Source of the DNA: Arachnopeziza araneosa
Lineage: Eukaryota; Ascomycota; Leotiomycetes; Helotiales; Arachnopezizaceae
Reading direction: 5' to 3'
DNA: 64,000 bases
Assembly (NCBI GenBank): GCA_003988855.1
Contig: QYAI01000232.1
Span: forward strand, 1-64,000
Shown: positions 10,755-22,888 of the stretch, piece by piece
Numbering within the stretch: the stretch's first letter is position 1
Layout of the letters: the number at the start of each line of letters is the position of its first letter
Made by a program: the position numbers and the translations under genes
Notes under the pieces: model-generated
What the model was told of the DNA's origin: nothing
Database searches by the model: none
The model's input: the letters and a program-made list of their open reading frames with translations, nothing else

Positions 10755-11952
10755 ATGGCGAGAAGAGTGACAAGAGTTTTCTGTATGACAAAAATGCAAA
10801 ACGAAGAAGGAGTTGCCACAAGTTGAAATTACACCACCTAGAGCGTGAGTAACCCAAGAACGTGGGACGTTGTATATAAAATTGACTGGCTATAAAGTGC
10901 TTGGTTCTGGGGACCCGATGACTATGTAGGTGTCTTACTTGCAAAAATTGACGTCTCGCTGAATTATGATGCCGCTAGATTGGTCGTCTAAGTCTCTTGA
11001 CTGATGAGAGAATCAAAGCTGCATCCAAGTTCATCAAAACTGGAACACTGGTGCCTCTGAAGTAAATTCCAACCCTAGCAAGAGGGTTTTTATCAAGTTG
11101 ACACATTTAAAGTCTCCCCTTGGACATGCCTCTGGTCCCCGCTTTTGGCCGTGAAACGTTTGAGCACGAGATCAAGACTCTCGACCCTGGAATGTCTTAC
11201 GACGACAAATACAAACTCAACATGCGGAGCGGGACTCAATTCGACGGATCCCGACACTTTGCCCATCTTCCAAGCCAAACATTCTATAACGGGACTAAAG
11301 AAGCTAATATTATTGGTCCAAATGCCAATCTCAAATGTTCGATCCATCATTGGACCGAGCCCGGAATAGCTAGATGTGGTGTGTTCCTTGATTATTGGTC
11401 CCATGCCAAAGCGCATAGAACCATCTACGATCCTTTTGACCATAACGCTATTCCTCACAGTGAGCTGGTAGCTTGTGGGAAAGCTCAAGGTATTGATATC
11501 AGGCCCGGAATTCAGGGAGGTGATATCTTGCCTGGTGATATTCTACTGATTCGAAGTGGGTGGGAAGAGATTTATGATGCTAGAGGACCGGAAGAAAGGA
11601 AGGTTGCGGCTTTGAGAGAGGAGATTGCTAGTCCTCATGATGGCCAACGATGGGCTGGCATCAGTCGAGAGGAAGCTAATGTGAATTGGCTATCCGACTG
11701 TTACTTTGCCGTCGTTCGCGGAGACTCGGTTACTTTTGAAGCTTAGCCTAGTTTGGTCGAAGGTAAGACCTCTAACCTTTATCTGAGCTTTCTAATATTG
11801 ATAGATTACTTTCTCCACGAATATCTTCTTGCATGCTGGGGAGTCCCGAACGGCGAAATGTAGGTCTAGAGAAATTGAGTGCGGCGTGTAAAGAACAGAA
11901 TCAGTACATCTTTTTCATTACCAGCTCGCCTAATAATTGTCGACGTAGGTAA
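10755..11952 (+). pseudogene. Broken kynurenine-formamidase/cyclase-family gene
   Basis: A five-exon structure can be read: a segment ending at 10844, then 10898-10925, 10979-11061, 11113-11762 and 11805 onward. The introns are 53, 53, 51 and 42 nt with matching phases. The translated pieces have the fungal cyclase-family order: an AWFWGPDDY opening, GRLSLLTDERIKAA, LNLPLDMPLVPAFGRETF, QFDGSRHFAHLP, CGVFLDYW, GDILLIRSGW and YFLHEYLLACWGVP. Two lesions break it. TAG at 11744-11746 stands where the family usually has Trp after F-E-A. One base is missing near 11860, since the LEKLSAACKE and FFITSSP segment continues in another frame. The 5' start is unresolved (ATG 10755 is a candidate). The function of the intact relative would be metal-dependent amide or lactone hydrolysis. 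Confidence 0.75.
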
Positions 11953-12467
11953 TTCTGGCACTTAGGAAATATTGGTGCTGGCTGCTTTCTTAGAGGGAGT
12001 AAGCACACACGCAAATGCTATAGCTATTCTTTGATGGAAGAAAATGGAATGAATCGAACCCGAAATGTATTTTGCGTGGAGATAAAACCTCTTTTGTAGT
12101 GCCCGACAGCGTCCATCCAGTGGCGTGTGTAAAACAGAAGATGACCCAATCGTGCCCCTGAATAACATATCTTGTCTTTGACCGAAAATCAGGTGTTCCA
12201 CTGACATTATGTCTTGAAATTTTCTAATTTGAGAGCGTCAACCGTTGTGTTTATGCATCGCAGAGGCCACTGTTGCTATAGCTTGCACCAGTTGCCGCTG
12301 GCAGCTCATTTTATGTAGACAAAACAAAGGCAAATTTTTGCTTGGCAGAGAGTGTGGCTATCAATCATAGCAGTAAGCTTAGATCACGGAGTTTCACTAA
12401 CGATCCTGTAGAAATTCATAAACTAACACTACCCGACTCCGTTTGTACTCTGCTCGTTCCATCTCGC
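11953..12467. other. Intergenic region
   Basis: No supportable gene. It lies between the 3' ends of two decayed genes. Short frames on both strands show no motif. Confidence 0.4.
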
Positions 12468-14498
12468 TTAACTTCTTCTTCTCCACAGCATCTTTGCTCC
12501 ATTTCTCACTGCTCTATGGAATGTTATGTTGGAAACAACTGGTCCATCCGCCGGCTCCTGCCACCCATTCGCGCTCGAACTCCACTCTGGTCTCTCCTTG
12601 CACGGTACACAGCCCGGCCAATAGTGCTCAGGTATCCTACCACTAACTGGATTTCGATACGCAAACCACATTCTCTGAATCTCGGGCCAGGCGATATATC
12701 TCCCACTGGCTCCCTCGAATCCTGCCTCTCGATCCCCAACAGCTTTTAAACTTATGTCGGGAGGATACTTCGTTGGCAGCGCGCTGCCAATAGGATTTGT
12801 AGCATTCTTGGGACAACGATCTGCAGCGGCCCAACCACCAGTCCAATTTTTTGATTGCCAGTAAAATTCATCGATCGTGATGCTCCATAGCTTCCAGATC
12901 CCGTCCGCGGTGAGCACCATTTGGTCGTGATACATAGCCCCGTTGAATGAGCCGGAGCTATTGATGGAATTTGAAGGCTGGAGAAGTCGTGCACGTAGAG
13001 TAGCAGAGCGACCGTCTTCTGAGACGAGAATAACGGGCTGAAGACGCCAGTGAGATGAAATGCTGGTGCGGAGGGAAGACAAACTGTTGTTCCCGTACTC
13101 GGCGTGACACGCTTCAGCAATTCGAGTGGGATTCTGGAACCAGCCAGCGAAAGGAGACTCTTTGTTTCCTTCGAGGGCATGAATGGCACCTAGCTAATCA
13201 CATTGAAGATCGTCAAGGTAATAACCATATGCTCCTGACTGATTTTCAGCTCCATCATAGGCCGCAGAGCGCGCAAGCTGACGTTGAAGATCTGCGAGGG
13301 TGGTATTTACCATGCTTTTGCTCAATGGCTGTGAACTGCGTGGGCCTATGGAAGGAAAGTCCGGTACGAATGTGTTCAAAAGTCCAGTACCACCATTTCC
13401 CCAACCGGTAGAGTAGTTAGCTGGATAAGAGGGGTGATATTGACTTCTTTGATCTTCCAAATATTATTTTCTCTTATGAACTGAATTCGAAACACGCTGA
13501 ATTTCCAAAAAGTAGAACATACATTAGCATTGCCGATCATTCCGATCTCTGTTCCCTGGGTAGTTGCTCCTCTACCATCAGGATTGATGTTGACAACCGA
13601 TACGAAGTTTAGATGGTCGTTGAGGATGCCTTGGTCAGTCCTTCGTAGCCCATTCGTTCCATAGCTTCTCGTACCTCAGCAAGTCCCGTGTATGTCTTCA
13701 GTCCATTTATAGTAACAGTGGCGTTAGAGACGAAAAGATCCACCACATCGGCCCACGTTCTTCGATCTACATAATAGCCATAAGCATGCTGAAGGTTCCG
13801 AACTTGGTCTTCATCATTCATACGAGCTATTTGCTGTGCAAGCTCTATGACGTTGCCGTGGTCTCAGGTGCTACACCAACTGGCTTTGGGATGGGTATGC
13901 CGGAGGAATCTGGTGTGAAATGATACGGAATAATCGGCAGAGCGCCGCCATAATTTCTCCACCCACCAATATACCGTCTAGTATACAGCGGGTAGAAGTG
14001 CTGTAAAGAAATCCTCCGGCTGCCATTTACCAACACGTATTCATTCCACAAATGCTCCCCCGGATTTGTGTTCCACCCACCCCATCTCCCATCTCCCATG
14101 AAGCATAAACTGTTCCACCGGCCCTTCGCAGTCAAGCCATCAACAGACAAGCTCACTATCGGGCTTTCAAATACCAATGTATTCAGCGAACCAGGTTGAA
14201 TACCATTCATCTTCCCAGCATCAGTGCGTAGCCATGTTTCAATCGCTACAGGACCTGTCGCGGTTCTATTTCCCCATTGCAACATTGCAGTTTGGGAGAA
14301 AAGTTCGGCTATCTCATACCAACGCCCAAATTGAGCTAGCTGTGCAAAACCCTCCTGGAGGCCTTTGACCTCGCGTATTGACTCGACACGTTCGACATCT
14401 CGAGCCAGCGAACTGATTTCTGATGTCTCTGCACTGTGACTACATACCACACCAGTGAGAAATGCCAGACCTGTCGCGTCTTTCTTCGTGAATCACAT
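12468..14498 (-). pseudogene. Multiply broken SnoaL-like secreted protein gene
   Basis: Read leftwards from 14498, the pieces line up as a long fungal SnoaL/NTF2-like protein with two such domains. A start ATG (14498) is followed at once by TGA in codon 2, then by a hydrophobic signal-peptide-like stretch (GLAFLTGVVC). The first domain runs to about 13848. A frame change then leads to ARMNDEDQVRNLQHAYGYYV, the usual start of such a domain. Further frame changes occur near 13625 and 13425, and a TAG lies at 13194. The C-terminal half (12468 to about 13090) with RMWFAYRNPVSGRIPEHYWP is open. At least three frameshifts and two stops make it non-functional. A 32-nt intron could explain the first shift but would be unusually short. 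Confidence 0.8.
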
Positions 14499-15777
14499 CA
14501 TAAATTCTGGTGTTGGTGTTTTGACCTGGAAGGCTTGGGGGCGACGCTGGGCTTAAACCTACACCATAAGTGCAATATTGTCCTGGCCCATACCTGGGAT
14601 ATCACATCTGATATGATTCCTCACCAGAGATGCCACCTTTTCGAAGCTGACGTATCTCTAACTTATACGGCTAATAAGGGTACATCCGAGGCTTGAACGG
14701 ATTCGTCCGATTTGCCGCAAAAATCTTATTATGCTTGAATGAGGCAATCCCGATGCTGATCCACGGTTCTCCATATTTTAATCAAACTCCGAAGAATAAC
14801 CCTAAAAAGACCCTGGTAACTGAATAATGTGCCGGGACTCGTCAAGCTAGCGTTGAAATCTATACAGGACCCGAGGACTTAAAATGCCGGGAAATCTTTC
14901 GGATCAAATCTTTCAGAACTCAACGGCGGAGCGAATCAATCTTTGATCTGAATCGAGAGAAATTCCTCCATCTTTAGGACCGTATACTAGAAATGATAGT
15001 ATAAGAAATGCCGAAACCATTTTAGTTTGCTAGCATGAAAAATGCGCAGCAGAAGAAGCTACCTTGGACGGCAGTTGAGAAGATAAATATACTAGAGATC
15101 CCCTTCCCAGGACTGGAGAGTAGGAAATCTATATTATAACCGGGGTAAGTAATTCGCTGCCTAAGGGACACAGATTATCCTTGAGCATGTCACGCGGTAA
15201 GACAGCTTATATTTCGAAAGGCGCTGTACAGCGACATTCTGTTATGAGCATTGACTCCAAACAATTGCCGTCATGAATACTTTGAATTCTTGATATATAT
15301 TCGTACTAAAATGCTTCCTAGATGGAGTAAGGAGATGTGCAAATGCTATGGCTAAAGAAAGAAGGATAAAAGTCGCAAAGTGCTCTTTTCTCTCTCTTTC
15401 AAATGTAGTTTCCATAGAGTCATGAGAAATGGGAACAACAGAATATCTTAATCAAAATATTCAAGATGGCCTAATTTTTCTTTCCCGAGTATTCAGTAAA
15501 GCATTAAGGCCAAAGGAATTGATATTATCGGGGTTAAGAATAATACTAGTAGCCTACACGCTACTTTTAATAGCCACAGGAAGCTCACGTTGTTTGTTTC
15601 AATCGAAGGAAGAAAATTCCATTCGGAGATTTGGTTTCAAAACCAGTTTAAATTGCACCAGAGTCTAGACTGTCAAATGACTAAAGAACGTATTAAAAAT
15701 CGGACATGATCGACAACTTCAATAAGTTGTTGTAAGNATCACCCTCGACGTACCCAAGTATCTGAATAATATCGAGT
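14499..15777. other. Intergenic region, about 1.3 kb
   Basis: No gene seen. An open frame at 15429-15668 has no motif. One ambiguous base sits at 15737. The region separates the 5' end of the SnoaL remnant from the 3' end of the E-A-K gene. Confidence 0.45.
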
Positions 15778-18700
15778 CTAAAAATCTTCTCTTTTCACCG
15801 AGATGCCTTCGTTTTTCTTTTTCTGAGGGTTCCTGATTGCGCTTCTTTCGTTTGATTTCTTTCGTTTTCTAGAAACAGCAGAAACATTTCGTCTTCTAAC
15901 AACGCGAGAGGAAGACAGGGTGTTGTATAAATCCGTGTTCGAGCCAGAGCCATAGAGACCCTTAGTTCCTTCTTGATAGTTCGATGAAATTTTGGTGCGA
16001 GCTGCATCCTCAAGCAAAGCGATTTTCTCATCAAATGATCCTTCCAACGAAACAGTACCCAAAATACTTAAGGCATCGTGCCATATAGAAAGGTTATGTG
16101 ACGATAATGATTCACAACCTAAAATGCTTCGGCACACTTTGCAAAAGCCCTTGCATATGTCGCAGCATTTCAAATCACTGTCCGTCAGCGCTAGACTTTG
16201 TGCACAAACTTGGCAGCATAATTCCCCCCGCGATCGACGATCAGCAGAAATTCCTCCCCAAACCACAAACTCCAAGAGTGTTAATTTCGATATGAAATTT
16301 TTACGCTCAGACTTCCCGCAAATGCTGAATCGCTCACTATTTCGTGGGTCGTGCCATACGGATTGCTGTATTCTCTCACAGATAGTTCCATGAAGATTTG
16401 GCCCTCGAGGACAGCCATGCCTGCGTGGTGGAGTAGACTGAAGAGATGAGAGCCATGACGAAATACTAACACCAAGATAATCGAAGTATATGCCATATGT
16501 GCTGGTTATATTGCATGGTACATTCATAGTTTCTGGTTTCCACGCAAGAAGATTCTGTTCATTATTGCGGGTTGTGTGGTATACATCAAAATCTTCGTAC
16601 GTACTTTTCAGAATATCCGCTACCGTAGTTCTGTCTGGCACTTCAGGTGGACTAGTCAGGATGAACATACAAATTGAGAGTGTGTCAAAAACACTTGAGT
16701 AGCCACTTTGACCATTGCCGTGAACAAGTACAGCTTGTTGCTGAGAAACTCGTAAACAATCCGGCCAGTGATCTGGATAGTGATTGAGACTAGGATTGCT
16801 CTTGTTTGGTGATTGGATTTCAGTTTTAAATGAGACCTTCAGAAATGGAAAGTTGGGCTCCAACCTGCCCACTTTGCACCGTTTGTACATGCCGTTCACA
16901 AAATTCCACGCTATACCTTCATATTTCTGTTGAAAGATTCGTGATTGACTAGGTTCATCCCCGATAACCTCGTGATAAGGGTTAGAAAGGCAATAAGCAT
17001 CTCGATGAATAGTCGAAAGAAGATTCTCCTCTATAGAGCGGTCTTTCAGGCTTCGGATATGTTCGATCAGTTCCGCGCCGCGTGAAAACCCTTGGCTGGG
17101 TGGATCCGTCATTCCGCGGCTCAATTTGGGGGCGAAGTAAGCGTTAAGAACGTCAAAGACACCTTCTTCGACAGCAACAACTGAAAGTTCACGAACTTGA
17201 TCCCATGAAGCGCTCATATAGAACATAACGTTTATGATTGCATAAAATCTACACCTCTTTATCGATGGGGGTGAGATACGATTATAGCCTGTCCATTCTT
17301 TTTTAACTGTATGAATATATTCCGACGGGACAATGAATTTCTTCGTGCGCAGTTCGGTCATAATATTGGCCAGGAATCGATTTGCGAAATCCTCAGACAT
17401 AGCTTGTAGCATTAAGCAATGGTTATCTTGAGTAATAAAGAGGCAGGAAAACCTTGATTCAACGGGTGCAGCGTGCCGCACTGCTCCGTCGAGGTCCAGC
17501 GCTCGAAATTGGGTAATCATATCTTTAATGCTTTCGAGGGATCCAAAATTCCCCCCTTCAAATTCTTCGGACTGCGAATCGCCTCCGCCAGCGTTTCCGG
17601 TCGAATATATGTCAGTATCGGTAACGATACCGCAAATTTCGAAGATATCTGGGGCGCAGATGGCTTGTAGATCCCTGAGGATGGCGGGCCGATAGGTGTC
17701 TCTGGCCCAGTCGCACATGTAATCCACTATTAGAAGAAGTTGAATAGCATCGTCTAAGACATTTATGCTTCCTTTCCAAACTTCTCGAATATACTGAGCT
17801 AGTCAATAAGTTATAACCCAGGATGGCATGGTGAAGCCCATGAACAAACAAACAATTACAGAGAGATAGATACTTACAGTCCGTTCAGTAATGCCGTTGG
17901 AAATTTTTTGGTGCCCTAAGCATAGCTTCCAGTCTTCACCTTTACTCAAGAAAAACCATACAAAAGGATCACGCTGTCGTTCGATTTTCTTGTCCGCTAT
18001 TGTCGATAAACTGCGTTGTGCTCGAAGGAATGTATAAATTGGAAATGTAGTTTGCAGTTTGATAGAGTCCCAATCATCGTCTGACTTTCCAGATTTAGCT
18101 TCGACAACCAGGAAAGGAAATAGTAGCGGTGATCCATCATCAGAAACTGGACCTCTGGGTAAAAGATCGCGGACAAGCTTTCCATCATCTTGCTCTTTGT
18201 ATAACATATTTTCCAAATTTCGAGTTTATCGAAGACCAAAGACTCTATCTGGTTTTTCGCCTTTTGGTAATTTAGCCTCAAGTTCATCATCATGAATAAT
18301 CTTCTCGTCTGCCCTGCCAATGAAAATTTTGTTCAGTCCGACGACCTCCTCACTAAATCAGATTAGTGCCGGAAAATGGTTTCGTATTCAACTTACCAAT
18401 CATTAGGTCGTGATGAAGGCGGGCAGCGACAAGGTTGGCGGGCTTTCTGTCTTTGTTCAAGAGAGTCGCTGCCGCGTCCGGCAGACATTGATTTTACTTC
18501 AATCTCGGATCTCCATACTCTGTTGCGGCACTTCGGACTAAGATAACATTAGTGAGATTTAATAGAGATATTGGAGCTCTCTTACCATGCTACTTGAGCG
18601 CTCAGCCGGCGAAATACCAGCGGTTCGCATGAAAACCTCCAACTTGCTTCATTCCGCCTATTACACGAATCGGCTTTTTCAACGAGCTCCTTCGCCAATC

Positions 18701-18908
18701 TTTTAACATCTTTCCCCAAATATTCTTCTCGATGGAAAATCTCCTTTTCCTTCCCGTACTCATCGAATTTAACGGTGCTTAGTTTTTTGACAGCTTCAAA
18801 AACGTGTCTATTGCTTGATGGCCACTCCGGAGCGGGGAAATCGTGAACAAACTCAATATGGTATTCTTTACGAAGCGATTCGAGAGAAACTCGAATTTTC
18901 TGCTTCAT
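15778..18908 (-). pseudogene. Large fungal protein with E-A-K (PD-(D/E)XK-like) motif, interrupted by one TAA
   Basis: Four exons can be joined in frame: 18586-18908, 18397-18537, 17878-18352 and 15778-17793, with introns of 48, 44 and 84 nt and about 984 codons. The order is a basic N-terminal region, RADEKIIHDDELEAKLP then KPDRVFGLR (about 170-196), and FPFLVVEAKSGK (about 231-242). The last motif is a beta-strand plus E-A-K as in PD-(D/E)XK nuclease-like proteins of fungi. WARDTYRPAILRDLQ follows, then a Cys-rich cluster at about 838-870 (CCQVCA, CCDICKGFCKVC) that could bind zinc, and a Lys-rich tail resembling a nuclear localisation signal. Codon 197 (18226-18228) is TAA, where CAA would suit the R-x-T-R-N context. 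Everything else is open. It is a recent nonsense allele, a base-call error, or read-through. No enzymatic activity is shown. Confidence 0.65.
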
Positions 18909-19151
18909 TTTGATAACCGAGCTTGATAAATGAATCAAGGATAGTAAGAAGGCGGACAGGTTCTTTAATAAAGTTTGCAAGAAAGATGACGCGGCGAAGA
19001 AAAGCGGCAAGGCAGAATCAAGTTGCTGTAGGAATTTCAGGCGGGGCCATTTAAAGGGCTATGTGTCACAAACCGAATGAATCGATATGAAACATGGCCT
19101 GGCCTGGAGACCATATTGCGGCTAGTAAAACTCATAGGCTGAAGAATGCAG

Positions 19152-20630
19152 TTACAAACATTGGCTTAGTCCCAGTATGAGCGTGACGAAGCATTTTATT
19201 CTTTCTGTCTTGTGTTCGATGTTAATGGCAGCGCGAAATTCAAATACTCTGTCAACCCATTCATGTGATTGTTTCGAAACATGTTTGAGGGCCTCGATAG
19301 CGAATAGTAGAAAGACTGGTCCCATGATTTCGAATAGTATTGCAAACCAAATTGCAACAAGTCGGAGAGGCATGTCGATGTAGACCGAAGCAATCCAAAT
19401 TGCTGCTGGTATGACAGTCTGCAGTACGAAATTAGAAACAATCAGCAACGATCATTGAGGGAAGGAATGTAAAAATCTACAGTATATGCCTCTGGGTAAG
19501 GCAATGTTTTGAGAAGAATATTGGCAAAAATACTGACCAAGATCGCCTGACATAACAACATGCCTCGCACTTTCGGCATAATCCTAGCAAGAATTAGAAA
19601 AGAGCAGCCCATAAATAAGCGAGCTACAATATAGAATACAATCAGCAATGCGTAAGTGTCCTGGAAAGCATTAAGCATATTAGTTGTGAAACTATCTGAG
19701 GCATTAGCTCTATGACACTAAGACAAGGCACGCTTACCCCAGAAGAAAGACCATAATTGACACTACCGACAGCCTGTGTAGGATGTCATTAGTCTCAAAC
19801 CAATTAATTATCAAATTAAGTTCACGCCAGATCTGCCAGCCCATAATGAATGTTATCGAAAAGCGAAGAAGTTCGTGCTTTGTAGGATGCTGAGCAACAC
19901 TGTCTCCGTTGATAGAAAGAGTACCAGCATAAAGCAGGTCAAAAAATAACTCATAGGGAGCTACTTCTGTTGTCTCACTAGCTCTCCATAAGAGGCCCTC
20001 GTGGATATATTCTCGGAGAATAGGCTATATTAAATTAGCAATTCACTTTCTTGATCTCTTCTGGCGAAGAAGCCATTCAAACAAAATGATTATGTGATCA
20101 AATATTCATACTTTCTTATAAATCTTCAGAACCCTGCCGTTCCTCTTCTCTGATTCCCAGTTCTTATTCGCCTCATCATGGGAACCGCTGATGGGTGGAG
20201 CGTTATGACTTGAGCCGGGGTCATAACTTCTGATAATGGCTGAGTATCCGTACTTGGAGAAATTGGCATCTAATGATGTACCGTTTTCCGATAACATATT
20301 AACTCGGATGCGATGATATCCAACTCCGCCTTTATACTCTCGAATTCATGAAAAGCTTGCGTATTTGTTCCTTTCAAATCTTCCAGCCTCTCTTCTTGGT
20401 GGTTATAGGCGCTTCGAAGCGCACTTAGATGTGGCTCCGAGCCGGTGACGACCAGGTCAAACGGCTCATGTACGATTGTGGCTATTCTTTGGCGGAGGGT
20501 TTCGACTTCTTCTAGAGAGAGCAACGTAGACCCTGCGGCCGTCGGGAAGGAGGAAATCACGACGAAGTCTGTCCTTTTGGTGACCTCTATGATGGCGATG
20601 GCCTTGTGGAGGTGGTACTGTCGTAGACAT
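19152..20630 (-). pseudogene. Truncated LtrA-like (low-temperature-requirement A) membrane protein gene
   Basis: Exons in order: 20585-20630, about 20112-20532, 19738-20024, 19538-19691 and 19152-19418, with introns of 52, 87, 46 and 119 nt. The protein begins with a His-rich MSTTVPPPQGHRHH stretch. HEPFDLVVTGSEPHLSALR, NGTSLDANFSKYGYS and GLLWRASETTEVAPYELFFD follow, with several membrane segments (TTNMLNAFQDTY, PAAIWIASVYIDMPLR). This order is that of fungal LtrA family proteins. One base is missing near 20290: the frame shifts between IASEL and MLSENG. The protein stops after FVTLILGLSQCL, well short of the usual length, so the C-terminal membrane domain is lost. I call it a decayed gene. 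Confidence 0.72.
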
Positions 20631-21715
20631 TACGATTTGGGTCGATGGCGCTTGGCGGTGATGGACGTGCTTTAGACGAGGATGAAATGCTGTACCAGGC
20701 TGTGAGGCTGGGCGGTTACAGCGGAGGTACGTGTTGTGGCCTGAGGCCCCCAGTTGCCACTGGTGGCAATGGAAGCCTGGAGGGCTGAGATGGAAGCCTG
20801 GAGGGCTGAACTGGAGAGCCTGTAGAGCAGAGAATCAGTCCTTATAGCACACTTGATTTGTCACGTGCCATTATTAGTCAACCTAGCCTCGGCCATCACA
20901 ACAGTACGAACCCAGCTGGCGAATCACGTGCCATGCTCATCCAACCCCACGGATCTGTCGAGATCTAGACACGAGGGATCCTAAAGTACTTCAAATACGT
21001 CAGTGTGGACACTTGAACACTTCGTATCTTAATAACTTACGAGATACTGTAGGTCACGTGATCAGGCATGTTTGCCGGATCACCTAGATATTGCTTACCA
21101 TCATGTTGCTTTCCTCCCTTTCGCTCCTTAAAAGTTGGCNAGCTTATCCTAATAAACACAAAACTATTGCTAAGACCTATACTTTCTGAGGAGTTCTGTT
21201 TTCCAACGTCGGATTCAACGCCCTTTTTCCGCTTTTGTGTATCTGAACCTAGGTTTTATAGAAACAAAGTCGACATTTCAATGGCGAATGAATCCAGCGC
21301 GAGAAGACGACTAGATTGGTGCCGTTGTAAGTCAGAGTAGGGTTTGCTTCGAGTCTATCGGCTATGGTGTGGACGTCTTGTTCTGCTGCATATGATTGGC
21401 GGAACTCACCGCCGACTCTTCACTGCTGGAGCAAATCCATCGCTCTCATTGCTTCCTATGCGCCCCGGTGCTGCACCAGGCCCATTTGAGGTCACAATTT
21501 CCTGGTGGTGGGGAGAGGAGAACAAATTGGCGTGCTCGAGACCGATTCCCCGCGCCTCCGTGTGGACATGCCCAGATCCACCTGCACGGACGATGCGCCA
21601 CGCCCCTTTCCTAGATCTTGTCGATCAATGCAGCCTTGATTTCTCCCCGGTTTTTGGTTTTCCAGAGAAATTTTGAACTATCACCCCTCTAACCCTTGAT
21701 CCACTCCTCCTTCTA
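20631..21715. other. Intergenic region between divergent genes
   Basis: Head-to-head spacer of about 1.1 kb between the LtrA-like remnant and the rhodopsin-domain gene. It holds a 21-bp tandem duplication and one ambiguous base (21140). GC-rich frames at 21344-21676 show no family motif. The last 60 bases are pyrimidine-rich and form a likely leader for the 21716 gene. Confidence 0.45.
20770..20811. repeat. Tandem duplication, 21-bp unit, two copies
   Basis: The unit TGGAAGCCTGGAGGGCTGAG plus one base is repeated back to back with one end difference. It lies just upstream of the LtrA-like gene start. Confidence 0.85.
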
Positions 21716-22888
21716 ATGGCTTCGCAACAAAGCAACTCGACCAGGTCTCCTTACTCGCCCGAATACCTTGCCGAGTCCAGGACTCTTCAAATCTTCGCCG
21801 GCATCATCACGCCAACGCTTCTTTGCACCTTGGCAGTCTTTGCGCGCTTTTACACCCATGGTATCATCACCAAGAACTGGGGTGCAGATGATACGCTTAT
21901 TGCTCTGGGATGGGTGAGGAGATCTTCCTTGTGAAGGAATACAATTTAAGTCTGAAAAGCTTTCCGTATTAGGTCTCCTGATAGCTAATCTCCTCCTGGT
22001 GCATTATGGCGCCGGCCATCATATCGTTCTGATGAGTGTGGAAGATGCAATAATAGCGCTCCAACTGGCTTATGCTTCGAAGATCCTCTACCTCCTTGGC
22101 TTGACCGCGACCAAGCTTGGTATCGCGAAATTCTATCTCCGAATATGGACAGACAAGACAAGCACGTACTTTGTTTATATTATCATTGCAGAAGTTCTCA
22201 TCGCAGGTATTGTGCTTGAGGTACTAGTCATCTTTCAATGCACGCCTATCTCTGGTATATGGGATATGAAACCGGTCCATTGTACGCCGATCAAATATCA
22301 GTTCTTCCTTACCATGGGACTCAACGTCTTGAGTGACGTTTTGCTGATGGTATTCGCAATTCCAAGGATTTGTAAGTTCCGTAGTGCGAAGGCTTTCATA
22401 CTCTGACCTGGTACAGTACCATTGAAGATTCCAGGGAGGCAAAAGGCTTCTCTCCTCGTTGTCGTCAGTTTGGGAGTTCTTGTCATTATATCATCAATCA
22501 TGCGCCTCGTAGAGATTATGAAGTTCAATTCCGATCCTGATATATCTTGTAATATTTCCTTTTCCACTCTTGTGTTTCCATGCTGATCTGAACAGGGGTT
22601 GCACCAGACGCCATGGACTTTACTACTTTGGAAGTCTGCACTAGTCTCTTCTGCGCTTCAGCTCCGATAACTCGTCCTCTCATTCGTCGAATATTTCCAT
22701 CTCTTATGTCTTCCAGTAGGAATTCTGAGTCGAATTCACGAAGGCGAAAAAGCGTAAGAGAGCTGTTTGATCTGGAGACGGATCTGCACACCAATATTAC
22801 GACATCCAATTCCATGGCCTGGCCCGACAATGTCTTCGATGGGAAGGGTCTGAGGAGAGAAGATGTGCTGAGGACGTACAATGTATGA
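21716..22888 (+). CDS. Fungal rhodopsin-domain (PTH11-like) integral membrane protein
   Basis: Four exons (21716-21913, 21960-22371, 22417-22548, 22596-22888) splice to 344 residues, with introns of 46, 45 and 47 nt in compatible phases. The N-terminal part has GIITPTLLCTLAVFARFY, WGADDTLIALGW and LLVHYGAGHHI, the signature order of the seven-helix 'fungal rhodopsin domain' proteins related to PTH11. Later come LTATKLGIAKFYLRIW, FQCTPISGIWD, the helix of FLTMGLNVLSDVLLMVFAIPRI, and WVAPDAMDFTTLEVCTSLFC. The C-terminal 70 residues are Ser/Arg-rich and cytoplasmic. The protein probably sits in the plasma membrane; the ligand is unknown. There is no CFEM domain. A 37-nt first intron (acceptor 21950) would also keep frame, but 46 nt is more normal. 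Confidence 0.85.

Noticed and set aside
13830..13900. A 32-nt GT-AG intron that would join the first two SnoaL frames
   Set aside because: In frame, but shorter than the other introns here (42-87 nt), and further unexplained shifts follow, so decay is the simpler reading.
18165..18240. A 51-nt intron that would skip the TAA in the E-A-K gene
   Set aside because: It would need a weak GTCTTT donor and remove the V-F-G-L-R segment, which appears conserved next to P-D-R.
21344..21676. 110-codon plus-strand frame before the rhodopsin-domain gene
   Set aside because: Begins without ATG support, has no family motif, and sits in a GC-rich leader region.
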